Of a stretch of 39,387 nucleotides of DNA, positions 25,425 to 34,485 are shown piece after piece. How positions within the stretch are numbered: the stretch's first letter is position 1; each line of letters starts with the position of its first letter. The stretch spans positions 1-39,387 of the forward strand of contig CACNWB010000016.1 in assembly GCA_902624095.1 (NCBI GenBank). Reading direction: 5' to 3'. Under the pieces are notes generated by a model, which saw nothing but the letters and a program-made list of their open reading frames with translations, had not been told where the DNA came from and made no database searches. The DNA comes from an uncultured PS1 clade bacterium (GTDB lineage: Bacteria; Pseudomonadota; Alphaproteobacteria; RS24). A program made the position numbers and the translations under genes.

Positions 25425-27647
25425 ATGACAAAGCGTATGCTTATCGATGCCGTCCACCCGGAAGAAACCCGTGTGGTGGTTTTGAACGACAATCAAATCG
25501 ACGAATTTGATTTTGAATCCAGCACAAAGTCGCCCCTGCGCGGCAATATATATCTAGCAAAAGTAACCCGCGTTGAGCCGTCGCTACAGGCGGCCTTCGT
25601 GGAATATGGCGGAAACCGGCACGGTTTCCTCGCCTTTAACGAAATTCACCCTGATTATTATCAAATTCCAGTCAGCGACCGAGAGGAGTTGCTGCGCGAG
25701 CAAGCCGAAGAAGACCGTGAAAATGCCGCCTCGCATGACGCCGAAAGCGAAGATGCCGACAATGAGGACGGCGAAGACAAAGATGAAAATGGTGAAGCCA
25801 GCGATATTGAAGATGTGGGCGGTGATGCACATGAAGAAGCTTCAACGCCCTTAAACCGACGCGCGCTTTATCGCAAATACAAAATTCAGGAAGTCATCAA
25901 GCGGCGGCAAATTATTCTTGTACAGGTGTTGAAAGAAGAACGCGGAAATAAGGGTGCAGCGCTTACGACATATTTGTCGCTTGCTGGACGTTATTGTGTG
26001 TTGATGCCCAACACAGCGCGCGGTGGCGGCATTTCCCGCAAAATTAACAATGCGACAGACCGCAAAAAACTGAAAACCATCGTTGGAAAACTGGATGTGC
26101 CCGACGGGATGGGCCTTATTGTTCGTACCGCTGGTGCCCAGCGCACGCTGGCCGAAATCCGGCGTGACTGGCAATATTTGTGGCGACTTTGGGAAAATGT
26201 GCGCGAGATTACGGTCAACAGCTCCGCACCGGCGTTGGTTTATGAAGAGGGTAACCTCATCCAGCGATGTATCCGCGACATTTACAGCAAGGACTTTGAA
26301 GAGGTTGTGGTCAGCGGAGCAGATGGGTACAAGCTGGCGCGCAGCTATATGAAACTGCTCATGCCCAGCCACGCCCGCAAGGTTAAGCAGCACACTGACA
26401 CAGACGCGCTATTCCGTCAGACGTCGGTTGAGGACAAGCTCGCTGCCATGTTCAACCCTGTGGTGACACTACCGTCCGGCGGTTATCTGGTGATTAACCA
26501 AACCGAGGCACTGGTGGCAATCGACGTGAATTCGGGCAAATCCACACGCGAATATTCGGTGGAGAAAACCGCCCTTGCAACCAATCTGGAAGCGGCAACG
26601 GAAGTTGCGCGGCAAGCGCGCTTGCGCGATTTGGCGGGTCTGCTGGTTATTGACTTCATCGATATGGATGAGGGACGCAACAACCGTGCCGTCGAAAAAC
26701 GCCTGAAGGAGGCGCTGAAAATAGACCGCGCGCGCATTCAGGTTGGCCGTATCAGCAGTTTTGGACTGCTTGAAATGTCGCGCCAACGAATGCGCTCAGG
26801 TGTTCTGGAAGGCAGTTCCGAGACTTGCCCGCATTGCAATGGCTCCGGCATGTTGCGTTCGGTCGAAAGTCGTGCGCTACATGTGCTGCGTCAGATCGAC
26901 GAACGCGCAGGTAAATTCGACGAGGGCGTACTCGCGGTTCACGTGCCCGAAGATGTGGCGACATATCTCCTGAACAACAAGCGGACACAGCTACTCGATA
27001 TTGAAACGCAAACGGGTCTGCGCGTGATAGTTCAGGCTGACCGCGACCTGACTGCCATGGAAATGGCTTTTACCCTACCTGACCAGACCGAAAGCGAAGG
27101 AACCATGCGCATGGTGGGCGACCCAGCAGCACTGGCCGATGAGGCCGCCACCGCAAAACCTAAGCGCAATCGTCGACGCCGCAGCAATAAAATACAACAG
27201 GAACGCAGTGAAGAATCCGCGGCCGAAGATGCTGAAGAAACCGTTGAAGCGTCCGACGCGACAACCGCCGACAGTGAAGACGGTGACGAAGGCAATAACA
27301 AGCGTCGGCGTCGCCGCGGGCGGCGTGGTGGACGACGTAGGCGGCGGAACGAGGAAGGCGAGGCCACGGCTCCCGAAGAAAATTCAGACAAAAATGGTGC
27401 CGATGTAATTGCATCAGACGCAGAAAGCAACATTGCACCTGAAGCCGAAACAGGCGATGAGGCCGAGCCTACTAAGATGAACGTCCCGGGCACTAAAAAT
27501 ACCGCAAATGATATTTCGGCTTCGGATGAAAACATCGATACCGTGGTGGAAATTGCCGGTGCGGAAACAGCCGATGAGGCCGCAAATGAGGCTTCGGATG
27601 AAGCGGAGGTAGGCTCCGCCCGTAAAGGCTGGTGGCGTCGCTCCTGA
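25425..27647 (+). CDS. rne: Ribonuclease E
   Basis: Endoribonuclease that starts mRNA decay and processes rRNA and tRNA; scaffold of the degradosome. ATG 25425 (MTKRMLIDAV) has GGAG 8 bases upstream; the frame is open to 25362. 740 residues: S1 domain from about 36, interrupted by an acidic insertion (about 94-140); catalytic core with NTARGGGISRKI, the metal-binding Asp in AIDVNSGKS and IDFIDMDE; zinc-link CPHC (Cys468, Cys471); then a disordered tail with Arg-rich patches at about 578-589 and 625-643 separated by acidic stretches, suited to RNA and partner binding. The tail is shorter than in E. coli (1061 residues). Confidence 0.96.
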   Translation: MTKRMLIDAVHPEETRVVVLNDNQIDEFDFESSTKSPLRGNIYLAKVTRVEPSLQAAFVEYGGNRHGFLAFNEIHPDYYQIPVSDREELLREQAEEDRENAASHDAESEDADNEDGEDKDENGEASDIEDVGGDAHEEASTPLNRRALYRKYKIQEVIKRRQIILVQVLKEERGNKGAALTTYLSLAGRYCVLMPNTARGGGISRKINNATDRKKLKTIVGKLDVPDGMGLIVRTAGAQRTLAEIRRDWQYLWRLWENVREITVNSSAPALVYEEGNLIQRCIRDIYSKDFEEVVVSGADGYKLARSYMKLLMPSHARKVKQHTDTDALFRQTSVEDKLAAMFNPVVTLPSGGYLVINQTEALVAIDVNSGKSTREYSVEKTALATNLEAATEVARQARLRDLAGLLVIDFIDMDEGRNNRAVEKRLKEALKIDRARIQVGRISSFGLLEMSRQRMRSGVLEGSSETCPHCNGSGMLRSVESRALHVLRQIDERAGKFDEGVLAVHVPEDVATYLLNNKRTQLLDIETQTGLRVIVQADRDLTAMEMAFTLPDQTESEGTMRMVGDPAALADEAATAKPKRNRRRRSNKIQQERSEESAAEDAEETVEASDATTADSEDGDEGNNKRRRRRGRRGGRRRRRNEEGEATAPEENSDKNGADVIASDAESNIAPEAETGDEAEPTKMNVPGTKNTANDISASDENIDTVVEIAGAETADEAANEASDEAEVGSARKGWWRRS

Positions 27648-27759
27648 ATTTACTGCATTGTTGTGTCATGGCTAGCGTGACCCACGCCCCCCTAAATGTT
27701 GCCACAACCAATGGCGACAAATTAAGGAGGCATGTGGGGCAAAATTCGGGGGTTGAATT

Positions 27760-29106
27760 ATGCGATTAATTCGTCTGCTTTTGGTGTTTATTGGTTTTGT
27801 AGCTTCCTACCCAGCAGCACATGCGAGCGGTTTCATTCGCGATGCCGAGATCGAAAGCCTGCTGGCCGATTATAGTCGCCCGCTTTTTCTGGCCGCCGGA
27901 CTGAACCCGAACACGGTCGGCATTGCACTTATCAACAACAAGTCGCTGAATGCTTTTGTTGCCAACGGACAGAATATTTATTTCCACACTGGTCTCATTC
28001 TCGAATCCGAAGACCCGAATATGGTGATCGGCGTGATCGCGCATGAGATTGGCCATATTATTGGCGGCCATCTGTCGCGCAAAGCCAGCGCCGTTGACGA
28101 AGCCCAACGCCCCGCGCTGGTTACAACAATTCTGGGTCTGGGGTCACTGCTAGCAGGGGCCCCTGATGTCGGGCTCGCGCTTATTACGGGTGGGCAGCAA
28201 ATTGTCCAACGCAAGTTTCTGTCTTTCAACCGCGCGCAGGAATCAACTGCCGACGTGATTGCCTTGCGGCTTTTGGAAGATACGGGACAATCGCCCAATG
28301 GCATTATCCGCATGATGGATATGCTGGCTGATCAAGAAATTCTCTCCGAGGTCAGCCAAGACCCATATATCCGCTCGCACCCCTTGTCGCGTGAGCGTGT
28401 TGCCAGCTTCGAACGCGGGGCCGAGCTTTCCGCTTATCGCGATGTCGAAGACACCGCCGAAATGAGCCATCGCCATAAAATGGCGCAAGCCAAAATCAGG
28501 GGGTTTCTTGACCACCCGTCGACCACGTTGCGCCGCTATCCGAGCAAAAATACCGATATGCCCTCGCGCTATGCCCGCGCCATTGCCCTGCACCGACAGG
28601 GCCAGGTGGACACAGCTTTACGCGAAATCGACGCGCTGATTGCCCTGACACCAAACTCACCCTGGTTTCATGAACTCAAAGGACAGGTGAATTACGAAGC
28701 TGGACGCGCCGCTAACGGCTTGGCGGCTTATAAAAAATCAGTGGAACTCGCCCCCGACCAGCCCTTGCTTCTAATAGGTCTGGCGACAACGCAACTGAGC
28801 ATTGCGGAAACGGGTGGCGAGATGTCGCAAAAATTCAACCTTGCAGCAGAAAAAAACCTACGTAAGGCCATACGGCTTGATCCGGCCAATACAACCGCAT
28901 ATTTTCAGCTTTCCAAGGCATTCGGCCAAATGCAACGTGTGGCCTATGCTGAATGGGCGTTGGCCGAGTATTACGACCTATTGGGTCGGCCGGAATCTTT
29001 AAAGCACGCCAGACGCGCGATAAAAGGGTTGCCCGACGGGTCGTCCGAAAAAGTCCGGACAACGGATATTCTGGAAATCGCCCGCGCTGGTGGCGCAGGC
29101 CGCTAG
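27760..29106 (+). CDS. M48-family periplasmic metalloprotease with TPR repeats (BepA/YfgC-like)
   Basis: A probable periplasmic quality-control protease for outer-membrane proteins, judging by the BepA-like layout. 448 residues: signal peptide about 1-22 (ends AAHAS), peptidase M48 domain with the zinc motif HEIGH (His95, Glu96, His99) and a further ligand Glu in ESTADVIAL, then a TPR-type helical half (about 270-440; AIALHRQGQVDTALREID, YKKSVELAPDQP). ATG 27760 follows a GGGGG stretch; a perfect AAGGAGG lies further upstream at 27724-27730, too far for this start. It is followed by the DsbA-like gene, whose ribosome-binding site overlaps its stop. Confidence 0.92.
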   Translation: MRLIRLLLVFIGFVASYPAAHASGFIRDAEIESLLADYSRPLFLAAGLNPNTVGIALINNKSLNAFVANGQNIYFHTGLILESEDPNMVIGVIAHEIGHIIGGHLSRKASAVDEAQRPALVTTILGLGSLLAGAPDVGLALITGGQQIVQRKFLSFNRAQESTADVIALRLLEDTGQSPNGIIRMMDMLADQEILSEVSQDPYIRSHPLSRERVASFERGAELSAYRDVEDTAEMSHRHKMAQAKIRGFLDHPSTTLRRYPSKNTDMPSRYARAIALHRQGQVDTALREIDALIALTPNSPWFHELKGQVNYEAGRAANGLAAYKKSVELAPDQPLLLIGLATTQLSIAETGGEMSQKFNLAAEKNLRKAIRLDPANTTAYFQLSKAFGQMQRVAYAEWALAEYYDLLGRPESLKHARRAIKGLPDGSSEKVRTTDILEIARAGGAGR

Positions 29107-29114
29107 GAGATAAA

Positions 29115-29858
29115 ATGATAAAAAAAATCCTGATTACAGGTTTCTTGCTCGGAATCTTCGCCACGTCAACACTGATCAATGAAGTCTTGGCCGATGAAGC
29201 CTTTGGAAAAAAGGTCGAAGATTATCTGATGCAAAATCCAGACGTGCTGGCACGCGCACTTGAAAACCTGCGGAATTATTACGGAACCGAGGAAGCAAAG
29301 CGACAACGACAGTCTATTCTGGACAATGCCGATGAATTGTATAATAGCGGTAGCGACTTCGCGCTCGGGCCGAAAAATGCCCCTGTCACGATAGTCGAAT
29401 TTTTCGATTATAATTGCGGCTATTGCAAGCAGGTTTTCCCGTCACTGATGAAAATCGTCGAAAAAAACGATGATGTGCGCGTGGTCTTCAAGGAATTTCC
29501 AATTTTGAACGAAACCTCACTCATCGCGGCCAGCTACGCGCTGGCGCTTGGCGAACAACCTAAATTTCTGACCTATCACTCCAAATTGATGAGCAGCCGG
29601 AGCAGTATTAACCCGGCCCTGCTGGACCGCACGCTCAAAGAAATTGGCGTCGATGTCAACGCCGTCAAATCGCGCGCCGCCAGCGCTGCCATTTCGGAGA
29701 CCATAGACCGTACCCGGGCGCTAGCCGACGCACTGGGCATTAACGGCACTCCTGCCTTTGTCATAAATGACGAAATACACCCCGGCGCGCTGTCCGAAGA
29801 CCGCTTGCGCGAGCTTGTCAGCGAAGCGCGCGGGCGCAAGGCCAAAACCGCGAACTAA
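29115..29858 (+). CDS. DsbA-family thiol:disulfide oxidoreductase
   Basis: A periplasmic thioredoxin-fold protein that forms or shuffles disulfides in exported proteins. 247 residues from ATG 29115, with TAGGAGAT upstream: signal peptide about 1-28, a helical N-terminal segment with [19 protein letters not shown], and a DsbA-like domain with the redox motif CGYC (Cys101, Cys104 in [11 protein letters not shown]) and the cis-Pro loop GTPAFVIND. The N-terminal helical part is typical of the Com1/ScsM-type group, not classical DsbA. Directly downstream of the M48 protease, it probably shares its transcript and its envelope quality-control role. Its TAA overlaps the thiG stop. Confidence 0.93.
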   Translation: MIKKILITGFLLGIFATSTLINEVLADEAFGKKVEDYLMQNPDVLARALENLRNYYGTEEAKRQRQSILDNADELYNSGSDFALGPKNAPVTIVEFFDYNCGYCKQVFPSLMKIVEKNDDVRVVFKEFPILNETSLIAASYALALGEQPKFLTYHSKLMSSRSSINPALLDRTLKEIGVDVNAVKSRAASAAISETIDRTRALADALGINGTPAFVINDEIHPGALSEDRLRELVSEARGRKAKTAN

Positions 29859-30643
29859 ATCAATCCGGCAAGCGGCGAACTGGGGTCGGCATAAAGCCGC
29901 TTGCCCATACGCCCGGCCAAATATGCCTGTCGACCAGCAATCACCGCATGGCGCATGGCGCGCGCCATCTGTAGCGGATCTTTGGCTTCTGCGACTGCCG
30001 TATTCATGAGCACGCCGTCGCAACCAAGTTCCATGGCAACGGCGGCATCCGAGGCCGTGCCTACCCCGGCATCTACTAACACGGGCATCTTGGCTTGTTC
30101 GACAATCAGGCGAATATTGACAGGGTTTTGAATGCCCAGCCCTGACCCGATAGGTGCGCCGAGCGGCATGATGGCGCAACAGCCAATATCTTCCAATTCG
30201 CGCGCCATAATTGGGTCGTCGCTGCAATAGACCATGACCTCAAACCCGTCATTGACGAGTAATTCAGCCGCGCGCAGGGTTTCGGGCATATTCGGATAGA
30301 GGGTTTTTTCATCGCCCAGAACTTCAAGCTTCACCAGCGACCAGCCACCCGCCTCTCGCGCCAGCCTTAGGGTGCGCACAGCATCCTCGCCGGTAAAACA
30401 CCCCGCCGTATTGGGCAAAAAGGTATATTTTTCCGGGCTTACATAATCTACCAGCATGGGTGCCGACGGGTCGGATAAATTCACCCGCCTGACTGCAACG
30501 GTGACGATTTCCGCGCCCGACGCCTCTGCCGCGGCGGCGTTTTCTGCATAATCTTTATATTTTCCCGTACCAATGATCAGCCTTGAGAAAAATACGCGGC
30601 CTGCAATTATCAATGGATCCGTGTCGGTTGCCTGATTGGTCAT
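29855..30643 (-). CDS. thiG: Thiazole synthase
   Basis: Builds the thiazole phosphate ring of thiamine from 1-deoxy-xylulose-5-phosphate, dehydroglycine and ThiS thiocarboxylate. 262 residues from ATG 30643 ([15 protein letters not shown]), a typical length; the frame is open into thiS. Seen are [10 protein letters not shown], the [17 protein letters not shown] region with the Schiff-base Lys, [13 protein letters not shown], and [20 protein letters not shown] for phosphate binding. It lies 13 bases after thiS. thiO, thiE and thiF are not in the window. Confidence 0.96.
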   Translation of the reverse strand: MTNQATDTDPLIIAGRVFFSRLIIGTGKYKDYAENAAAAEASGAEIVTVAVRRVNLSDPSAPMLVDYVSPEKYTFLPNTAGCFTGEDAVRTLRLAREAGGWSLVKLEVLGDEKTLYPNMPETLRAAELLVNDGFEVMVYCSDDPIMARELEDIGCCAIMPLGAPIGSGLGIQNPVNIRLIVEQAKMPVLVDAGVGTASDAAVAMELGCDGVLMNTAVAEAKDPLQMARAMRHAVIAGRQAYLAGRMGKRLYADPSSPLAGLI

Positions 30644-30656
30644 ATATGTTTCGCCC

Positions 30657-30860
30657 TCAGGCGCCTCCTCCGATAAAATGTACAATTTCAATGCGGTCGC
30701 CATCACTTAGACCGATTGTGTCATAAGCCGATTTCGGCACAATTTCCAGATTCCGTTCAATAGCCACCTTACCCCCTGCAATGCCAAGGGTTGTCAGTAG
30801 CCCTGCTATAGACAGCGGTGCATCAAAATACTGGTCTTCGCCATTTACGATAATTTTCAT
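30657..30860 (-). CDS. thiS: Sulfur carrier protein ThiS
   Basis: Ubiquitin-like carrier that brings sulfur, as a C-terminal thiocarboxylate, to ThiG. From ATG 30860 (MKIIVNGE) it has 67 residues, the normal size; the frame is open for 32 more codons upstream, but they do not resemble ThiS. The body matches the family ([32 protein letters not shown]). The C terminus reads IGGGA: the functional end of ThiS should be Gly-Gly, so the added Ala67 is unusual and is discussed as a finding. No TPP riboswitch is recognisable in the 146 bases upstream. Confidence 0.92.
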   Translation of the reverse strand: MKIIVNGEDQYFDAPLSIAGLLTTLGIAGGKVAIERNLEIVPKSAYDTIGLSDGDRIEIVHFIGGGA

Positions 30861-31006
30861 TGCCTTATGCGCCTCTTCGCCGCTTTTCGTTTCGGCTGAT
30901 ATGTCTTCAAACATATGGTTAGGCTTGCACTTTATCCAAATCTCGGTTACTGCCAAACCATGACGGCCTTGATTTTACACATCGGGCCACGTGATGAGGT
31001 GATATC

Positions 31007-31450
31007 TTGGTTGACAGACCGGTACATATCCTTAACGGGCCTAATCTTAACCTATTGGGGTCACGCGAGCCTGAAATATATGGCACATCGACGCTCGCCG
31101 ACATAGAGCGCATGTGTGCTGCGCGCCTCGGAGAATACGATCTGGAAATGAAATTCGACCAGAGCAATGACGAAGGCGCATTGGTGGACATGGTGCAGGC
31201 CGCCCGCAGCACCGCCCGTGGGTTAATCCTTAATGCCGGGGCCTATACGCACACCTCAATTGCCTTGCACGATGCACTTCAGGCGCTTGAAATACCGGCC
31301 ATTGAGGTACATTTGTCCAATATCTTCGCGCGCGAACCTTTTCGCCATCATTCATATATATCGCCAACCGTTCAGGGTATAATATGCGGCCTCGGACCGA
31401 AGGGATATCTTCTTGCCGTCGACGCAATTGCAACGCTGATAAAGGAATAA
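31007..31450 (+). CDS. aroQ: 3-dehydroquinate dehydratase, type II
   Basis: Third step of the shikimate pathway in the cytosol: 3-dehydroquinate to 3-dehydroshikimate. 147 residues, flavodoxin-like dodecamer type. Seen are ILNGPNLNLLGSREPEIYG with the catalytic Tyr and its Arg-bearing lid loop, FDQSNDEGALVD, NAGAYTHTSIAL, and EVHLSNIFAREPFRHHSY with the catalytic His. The start must be TTG at 31007, because an in-frame TGA lies 12 bases upstream and no other start precedes the conserved region; GAGGTGA sits close in front of it. accB follows after 13 bases, a common alphaproteobacterial order. Confidence 0.96.
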   Translation: MVDRPVHILNGPNLNLLGSREPEIYGTSTLADIERMCAARLGEYDLEMKFDQSNDEGALVDMVQAARSTARGLILNAGAYTHTSIALHDALQALEIPAIEVHLSNIFAREPFRHHSYISPTVQGIICGLGPKGYLLAVDAIATLIKE

Positions 31451-31463
31451 GAGGTAGAAACTC

Positions 31464-31952
31464 ATGGCAAAACTTCCCGACAGCCAGGTGATAAAGGACC
31501 TGGCAGAGTTGCTCAATGCAACAGGCCTGACTGAAATCGAGATTGAATCCGGCGGCATGCGCATTAAAGTTGCCCGCTCCGGAGGTCAAGCCACTAGCGC
31601 TTACGTACCCGTACCGTCGCCCGTTGAGACGCCAGTGGCCGCACCGACAGAACCGCAAGTAACAAAAGCGGCCGCCACTTCGAGTAATTCCATCCCTGCC
31701 GAAGATCTGGCCACACACCCCGGTGCCGTTAAATCCCCAATGGTCGGCACGGCCTATCTATCGCCAGAACCGGGTGCCACAGCCTTTATCAAAGTCGGCG
31801 ACACAGTGAGCGAAGGCCAAACATTGCTGATTGTGGAAGCCATGAAAACCATGAACCCGATCGCCGCGCCGCGGGCGGGCGAAATTACCCAGATAATCGT
31901 GCAGAATGAACAGCCAATCGAATTTGATCAGCCCTTGGTCATTATTGAATAA
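31464..31952 (+). CDS. accB: Biotin carboxyl carrier protein of acetyl-CoA carboxylase
   Basis: Carries the biotin that shuttles carboxylate between biotin carboxylase and carboxyltransferase in the first step of fatty-acid synthesis. 162 residues: an N-terminal helical region, a Pro/Ala/Val/Thr-rich linker (about 45-85), and the biotinyl domain with Lys128 in EAMKTMNPI and the TVSEGQTLLIVE hammerhead. Thr replaces the second Met of the classic EAMKMMN motif, a change that should not stop biotinylation. ATG 31464 follows an AAGAGG ribosome-binding site. accC begins 3 bases after its stop. Confidence 0.96.
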   Translation: MAKLPDSQVIKDLAELLNATGLTEIEIESGGMRIKVARSGGQATSAYVPVPSPVETPVAAPTEPQVTKAAATSSNSIPAEDLATHPGAVKSPMVGTAYLSPEPGATAFIKVGDTVSEGQTLLIVEAMKTMNPIAAPRAGEITQIIVQNEQPIEFDQPLVIIE

Positions 31953-31955
31953 ACC

Positions 31956-33305
31956 ATGATCTCAAAAATACTCATTGCAAATCGCGGCGAAATTGCCCTG
32001 CGCGTCATTCGTGCCTGTCGGGAAATGGGCATCCAGTCCGTAGCAGTTCATTCCACGGCAGATGAGGATGCAATGCATGTTCACCTCGCCGATGAAAGCG
32101 TATGCATCGGCCCGCCATCAGCGGCACAAAGCTATCTGAGCATCCCGGCCATCATTGCAGCATGCGAAATCACCGGCGCGGATGCGGTGCATCCTGGATA
32201 TGGATTTTTATCAGAGAACGCAAAATTTGCCGATATTCTGAACGCACACAATATCTGCTTTATCGGCCCCAAGGCCGATCACATCCGTCTGATGGGAGAC
32301 AAAATCGCAGCCAAGGCCAAAGCCATTGAGCTTGGCATTCCCGTTGTTCCGGGCTCGGACGGCGAGGTGAAAACCAGCGACGATGCGTTGGAACTGTCTC
32401 GCGATATGGGCTTTCCGGTCCTGGTCAAAGCCGCCTCCGGCGGCGGCGGACGCGGCATGAAAATTGCACACAGCGAGGGCGAGTTGGCCGAGGCCTTCAC
32501 CACCGCACGCAGCGAAGCCAAAGCCGCCTTTGGCGATGATGCGGTCTATATCGAAAAATATCTCGAAAAACCGCGCCATATTGAAATTCAGGTCGCTTGC
32601 GACTCGCACGGCAATGCCGTCCATTTGGGCGAACGGGACTGCTCCTTGCAACGCCGCCACCAAAAGGTTCTGGAAGAAGCCCCCTCAATGGTTCTGGACT
32701 CTGCCGCGCGCGCCGCAATTGGCAAAATCGTAACTGACGCGATGGAGGGCATGCAATATCTGGGTGTTGGAACAGTCGAGTTTCTTTATGAAGACGGCGA
32801 ATTTTATTTCATCGAAATGAATACACGTCTGCAGGTTGAGCATCCCGTCACAGAAATGATTACTGGCATAGACCTAGTACGTGAGCAAATCAGAATTGCA
32901 AATGGCGAGCGGCTGAGTTTTTCCCAAGACGACCTGACGCTCAGCGGGCACGCCATCGAATGTCGTATCAATGCCGAAAACCCGCGCAGTTTCATGCCGT
33001 CGCCGGGTGTCATCCAGACCTATCATCCGCCCGGTGGCCTTGGCGTGCGCATGGACAGCGCGGTATATGCCGGCTATGCGATACCGCCTTTTTACGATAG
33101 CCTGATCGGTAAGTTGATCGTTCACGGCACCGACCGGAAAGACTGCCTAATGCGGCTTTATCGTGCGCTTTACGAATGCGCCATTGATGGGGTCGAAACC
33201 ACCCTCCCATTGTTCGACGATTTGCTGCAAAGTGAAGACTTCCAAAAAGCCGATTATGATATTCACTGGCTTGAGAATTTTCTTGAACGCGATGGTAGAG
33301 CGTGA
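31956..33305 (+). CDS. accC: Biotin carboxylase subunit of acetyl-CoA carboxylase
   Basis: ATP-dependent carboxylation of biotin on AccB. 449 residues with the ATP-grasp layout: N-terminal ILIANRGEIALRVIRA, substrate motif HPGYGFLSEN, the glycine-rich ATP lid KAASGGGGRGMKI, the catalytic EKYLEKPRHIEIQV region, RDCSLQRRHQK, and EMNTRLQVEHPVTE. The ATG at 31956 lies 3 bases after accB without a clear ribosome-binding site of its own, suggesting coupling. The TGA overlaps the GTG start of aat. The carboxyltransferase genes accA and accD are elsewhere. Confidence 0.98.
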   Translation: MISKILIANRGEIALRVIRACREMGIQSVAVHSTADEDAMHVHLADESVCIGPPSAAQSYLSIPAIIAACEITGADAVHPGYGFLSENAKFADILNAHNICFIGPKADHIRLMGDKIAAKAKAIELGIPVVPGSDGEVKTSDDALELSRDMGFPVLVKAASGGGGRGMKIAHSEGELAEAFTTARSEAKAAFGDDAVYIEKYLEKPRHIEIQVACDSHGNAVHLGERDCSLQRRHQKVLEEAPSMVLDSAARAAIGKIVTDAMEGMQYLGVGTVEFLYEDGEFYFIEMNTRLQVEHPVTEMITGIDLVREQIRIANGERLSFSQDDLTLSGHAIECRINAENPRSFMPSPGVIQTYHPPGGLGVRMDSAVYAGYAIPPFYDSLIGKLIVHGTDRKDCLMRLYRALYECAIDGVETTLPLFDDLLQSEDFQKADYDIHWLENFLERDGRA

Positions 33306-33967
33306 AAGCACCGCCTGAACTGCATCTGACCCCCGAACTTATCGTTCACGCATATCGTCAGGGCCTGTTCCCCATGGCGGATGCGGTTGATAACCCTGAA
33401 ACCTTCTGGGTAGACCCGCAAATGCGTGGAGTGATGCCGCTTGAAGATTTTCACGTGCCCCGCCGACTGGTGCGCACCATGAAACGAGCTCCGTTTGACA
33501 TGCGCATCGACACGGATTTCCGGCAGACAATCGAGGCGTGCCGCATGGCATCAGTTGACCGACCAACAAGCTGGATCAATGATGATATTCTCTCTGCCTA
33601 TTGCAAACTGCACGCCATGGGCTACGCCCACAGCGTCGAATGCTGGCACGGGGATCACTTGGCCGGGGGCCTTTATGGTGTGTGCATAGCGAGCGCGTTT
33701 TTTGGCGAAAGCATGTTTTCGCGCCAAACAGATGCTAGCAAAATAGCCCTAACCTATCTTGTTGCACGCCTTAAATATGCGGGCTTCGCCCTGCTCGACT
33801 GCCAGTTTGCCACCGATCATTTAACGCGCTTCGGATTAAAGGAAATTCCGCGTGCCACCTATCACGCAAAACTGCAAACCGCACTCGCGCAGAATGCCGA
33901 TTTTCACCTGATGCCGGTAAACCTCTCGCCAGTAGAGGTTTTGCATGCCGTCGGCCACAAATCGTAA
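33302..33967 (+). CDS. aat: Leucyl/phenylalanyl-tRNA-protein transferase
   Basis: Adds Leu or Phe from charged tRNA to proteins with N-terminal Arg or Lys, marking them for ClpAP (N-degron pathway). 221 residues of the GNAT-like fold. Seen are AYRQGLFPMAD, WVDPQMRGVMPLEDFHVPRRL, the GGLYGVCIASAFFGESMF core, and DCQFATDHLTRFG. It starts at GTG 33302, overlapping the accC stop by 4 bases (GTGA). The last 64 bases overlap, on the other strand, the end of the DUF2155 gene. Confidence 0.95.
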   Translation: MKAPPELHLTPELIVHAYRQGLFPMADAVDNPETFWVDPQMRGVMPLEDFHVPRRLVRTMKRAPFDMRIDTDFRQTIEACRMASVDRPTSWINDDILSAYCKLHAMGYAHSVECWHGDHLAGGLYGVCIASAFFGESMFSRQTDASKIALTYLVARLKYAGFALLDCQFATDHLTRFGLKEIPRATYHAKLQTALAQNADFHLMPVNLSPVEVLHAVGHKS

Positions 33968-34485
33968 ACGGCATGTTCAAGCCCGTTAATGCCGGGGCTT
34001 GAGGCGAACATCCAGCCGGAAAACACACGATTTTCAAAACCGGATTTATATTCAAAAATCTCGAGAAAAACCTTGGTTTCAGGGGGTTCTTCGGGCGGTG
34101 TTGAAATGCAATCGCGCATGATGACGCGCAATGAGCCGATATCCGTGGGCTCGCCCAGCAATAATTCAACCGGACGCAATTTCGCCGTTACCTTGTTAAG
34201 CAGACTGAAGCTGCCGACGCGCAACACCTCCTTCTGCTCGGCTTCCGCATCATTGGGAATTTCAAGAAGCGGCACGTCAAAAACCGACAATGTGCCGTCG
34301 TCCTCATCTTCCAGCGCGGTAGAAGGCGGAAAGCCCCTGTCAAACTCCGGTGTCATGCTTTCCTGATCGAGAATAAGCGGTACGGGCGGCGGCACGGGCT
34401 GGGCTGGCCTCTCAATCTCTTGTGCGTCGACGCTCGACATAAAAAGGGCAACGACAAGGCCGATGCCGGAATTATTCCGTATCAC
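33904..34485 (-). CDS. DUF2155 protein, secreted
   Basis: An alphaproteobacterial envelope protein of unknown function. A signal peptide (GIGLVVALFMSSVDAQ) is followed by a proline-rich and acidic linker (to about residue 75) and then the DUF2155 domain (about 85-185; KVTAKLRPVELLLGE, CISTPPEEPPETKVFLEIFE, FSGWMFASSPGINGLEHAVYDLW). GTG 34485, 3 bases after an AGGAAA, gives 193 residues and is preferred; GTG 34497 is in frame but lacks a ribosome-binding site. Either start overlaps the end of mlaD. The conserved neighbours aat, mlaD and NDUFA12 recur in the class. Confidence 0.88.
   Translation of the reverse strand: MIRNNSGIGLVVALFMSSVDAQEIERPAQPVPPPVPLILDQESMTPEFDRGFPPSTALEDEDDGTLSVFDVPLLEIPNDAEAEQKEVLRVGSFSLLNKVTAKLRPVELLLGEPTDIGSLRVIMRDCISTPPEEPPETKVFLEIFEYKSGFENRVFSGWMFASSPGINGLEHAVYDLWPTACKTSTGERFTGIR

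Noticed and set aside
25133-25510. A 125-codon plus-strand frame ahead of and into rne.
   Set aside because: It has no recognisable domain or ribosome-binding site and overlaps the rne start out of frame; the region is better read as a leader.
30861-31006. A TPP riboswitch upstream of thiS; the minus strand has a stretch resembling the TTGGATAA part of the motif.
   Set aside because: The CTGAGA element and the rest of the conserved core are missing, and no matching helices are seen.
31842-31856. Thr in place of Met in the AccB biotin site (EAMKTMN).
   Set aside because: The Lys and flanking residues needed for biotinylation are intact, and this position is variable in the family; not treated as a defect.
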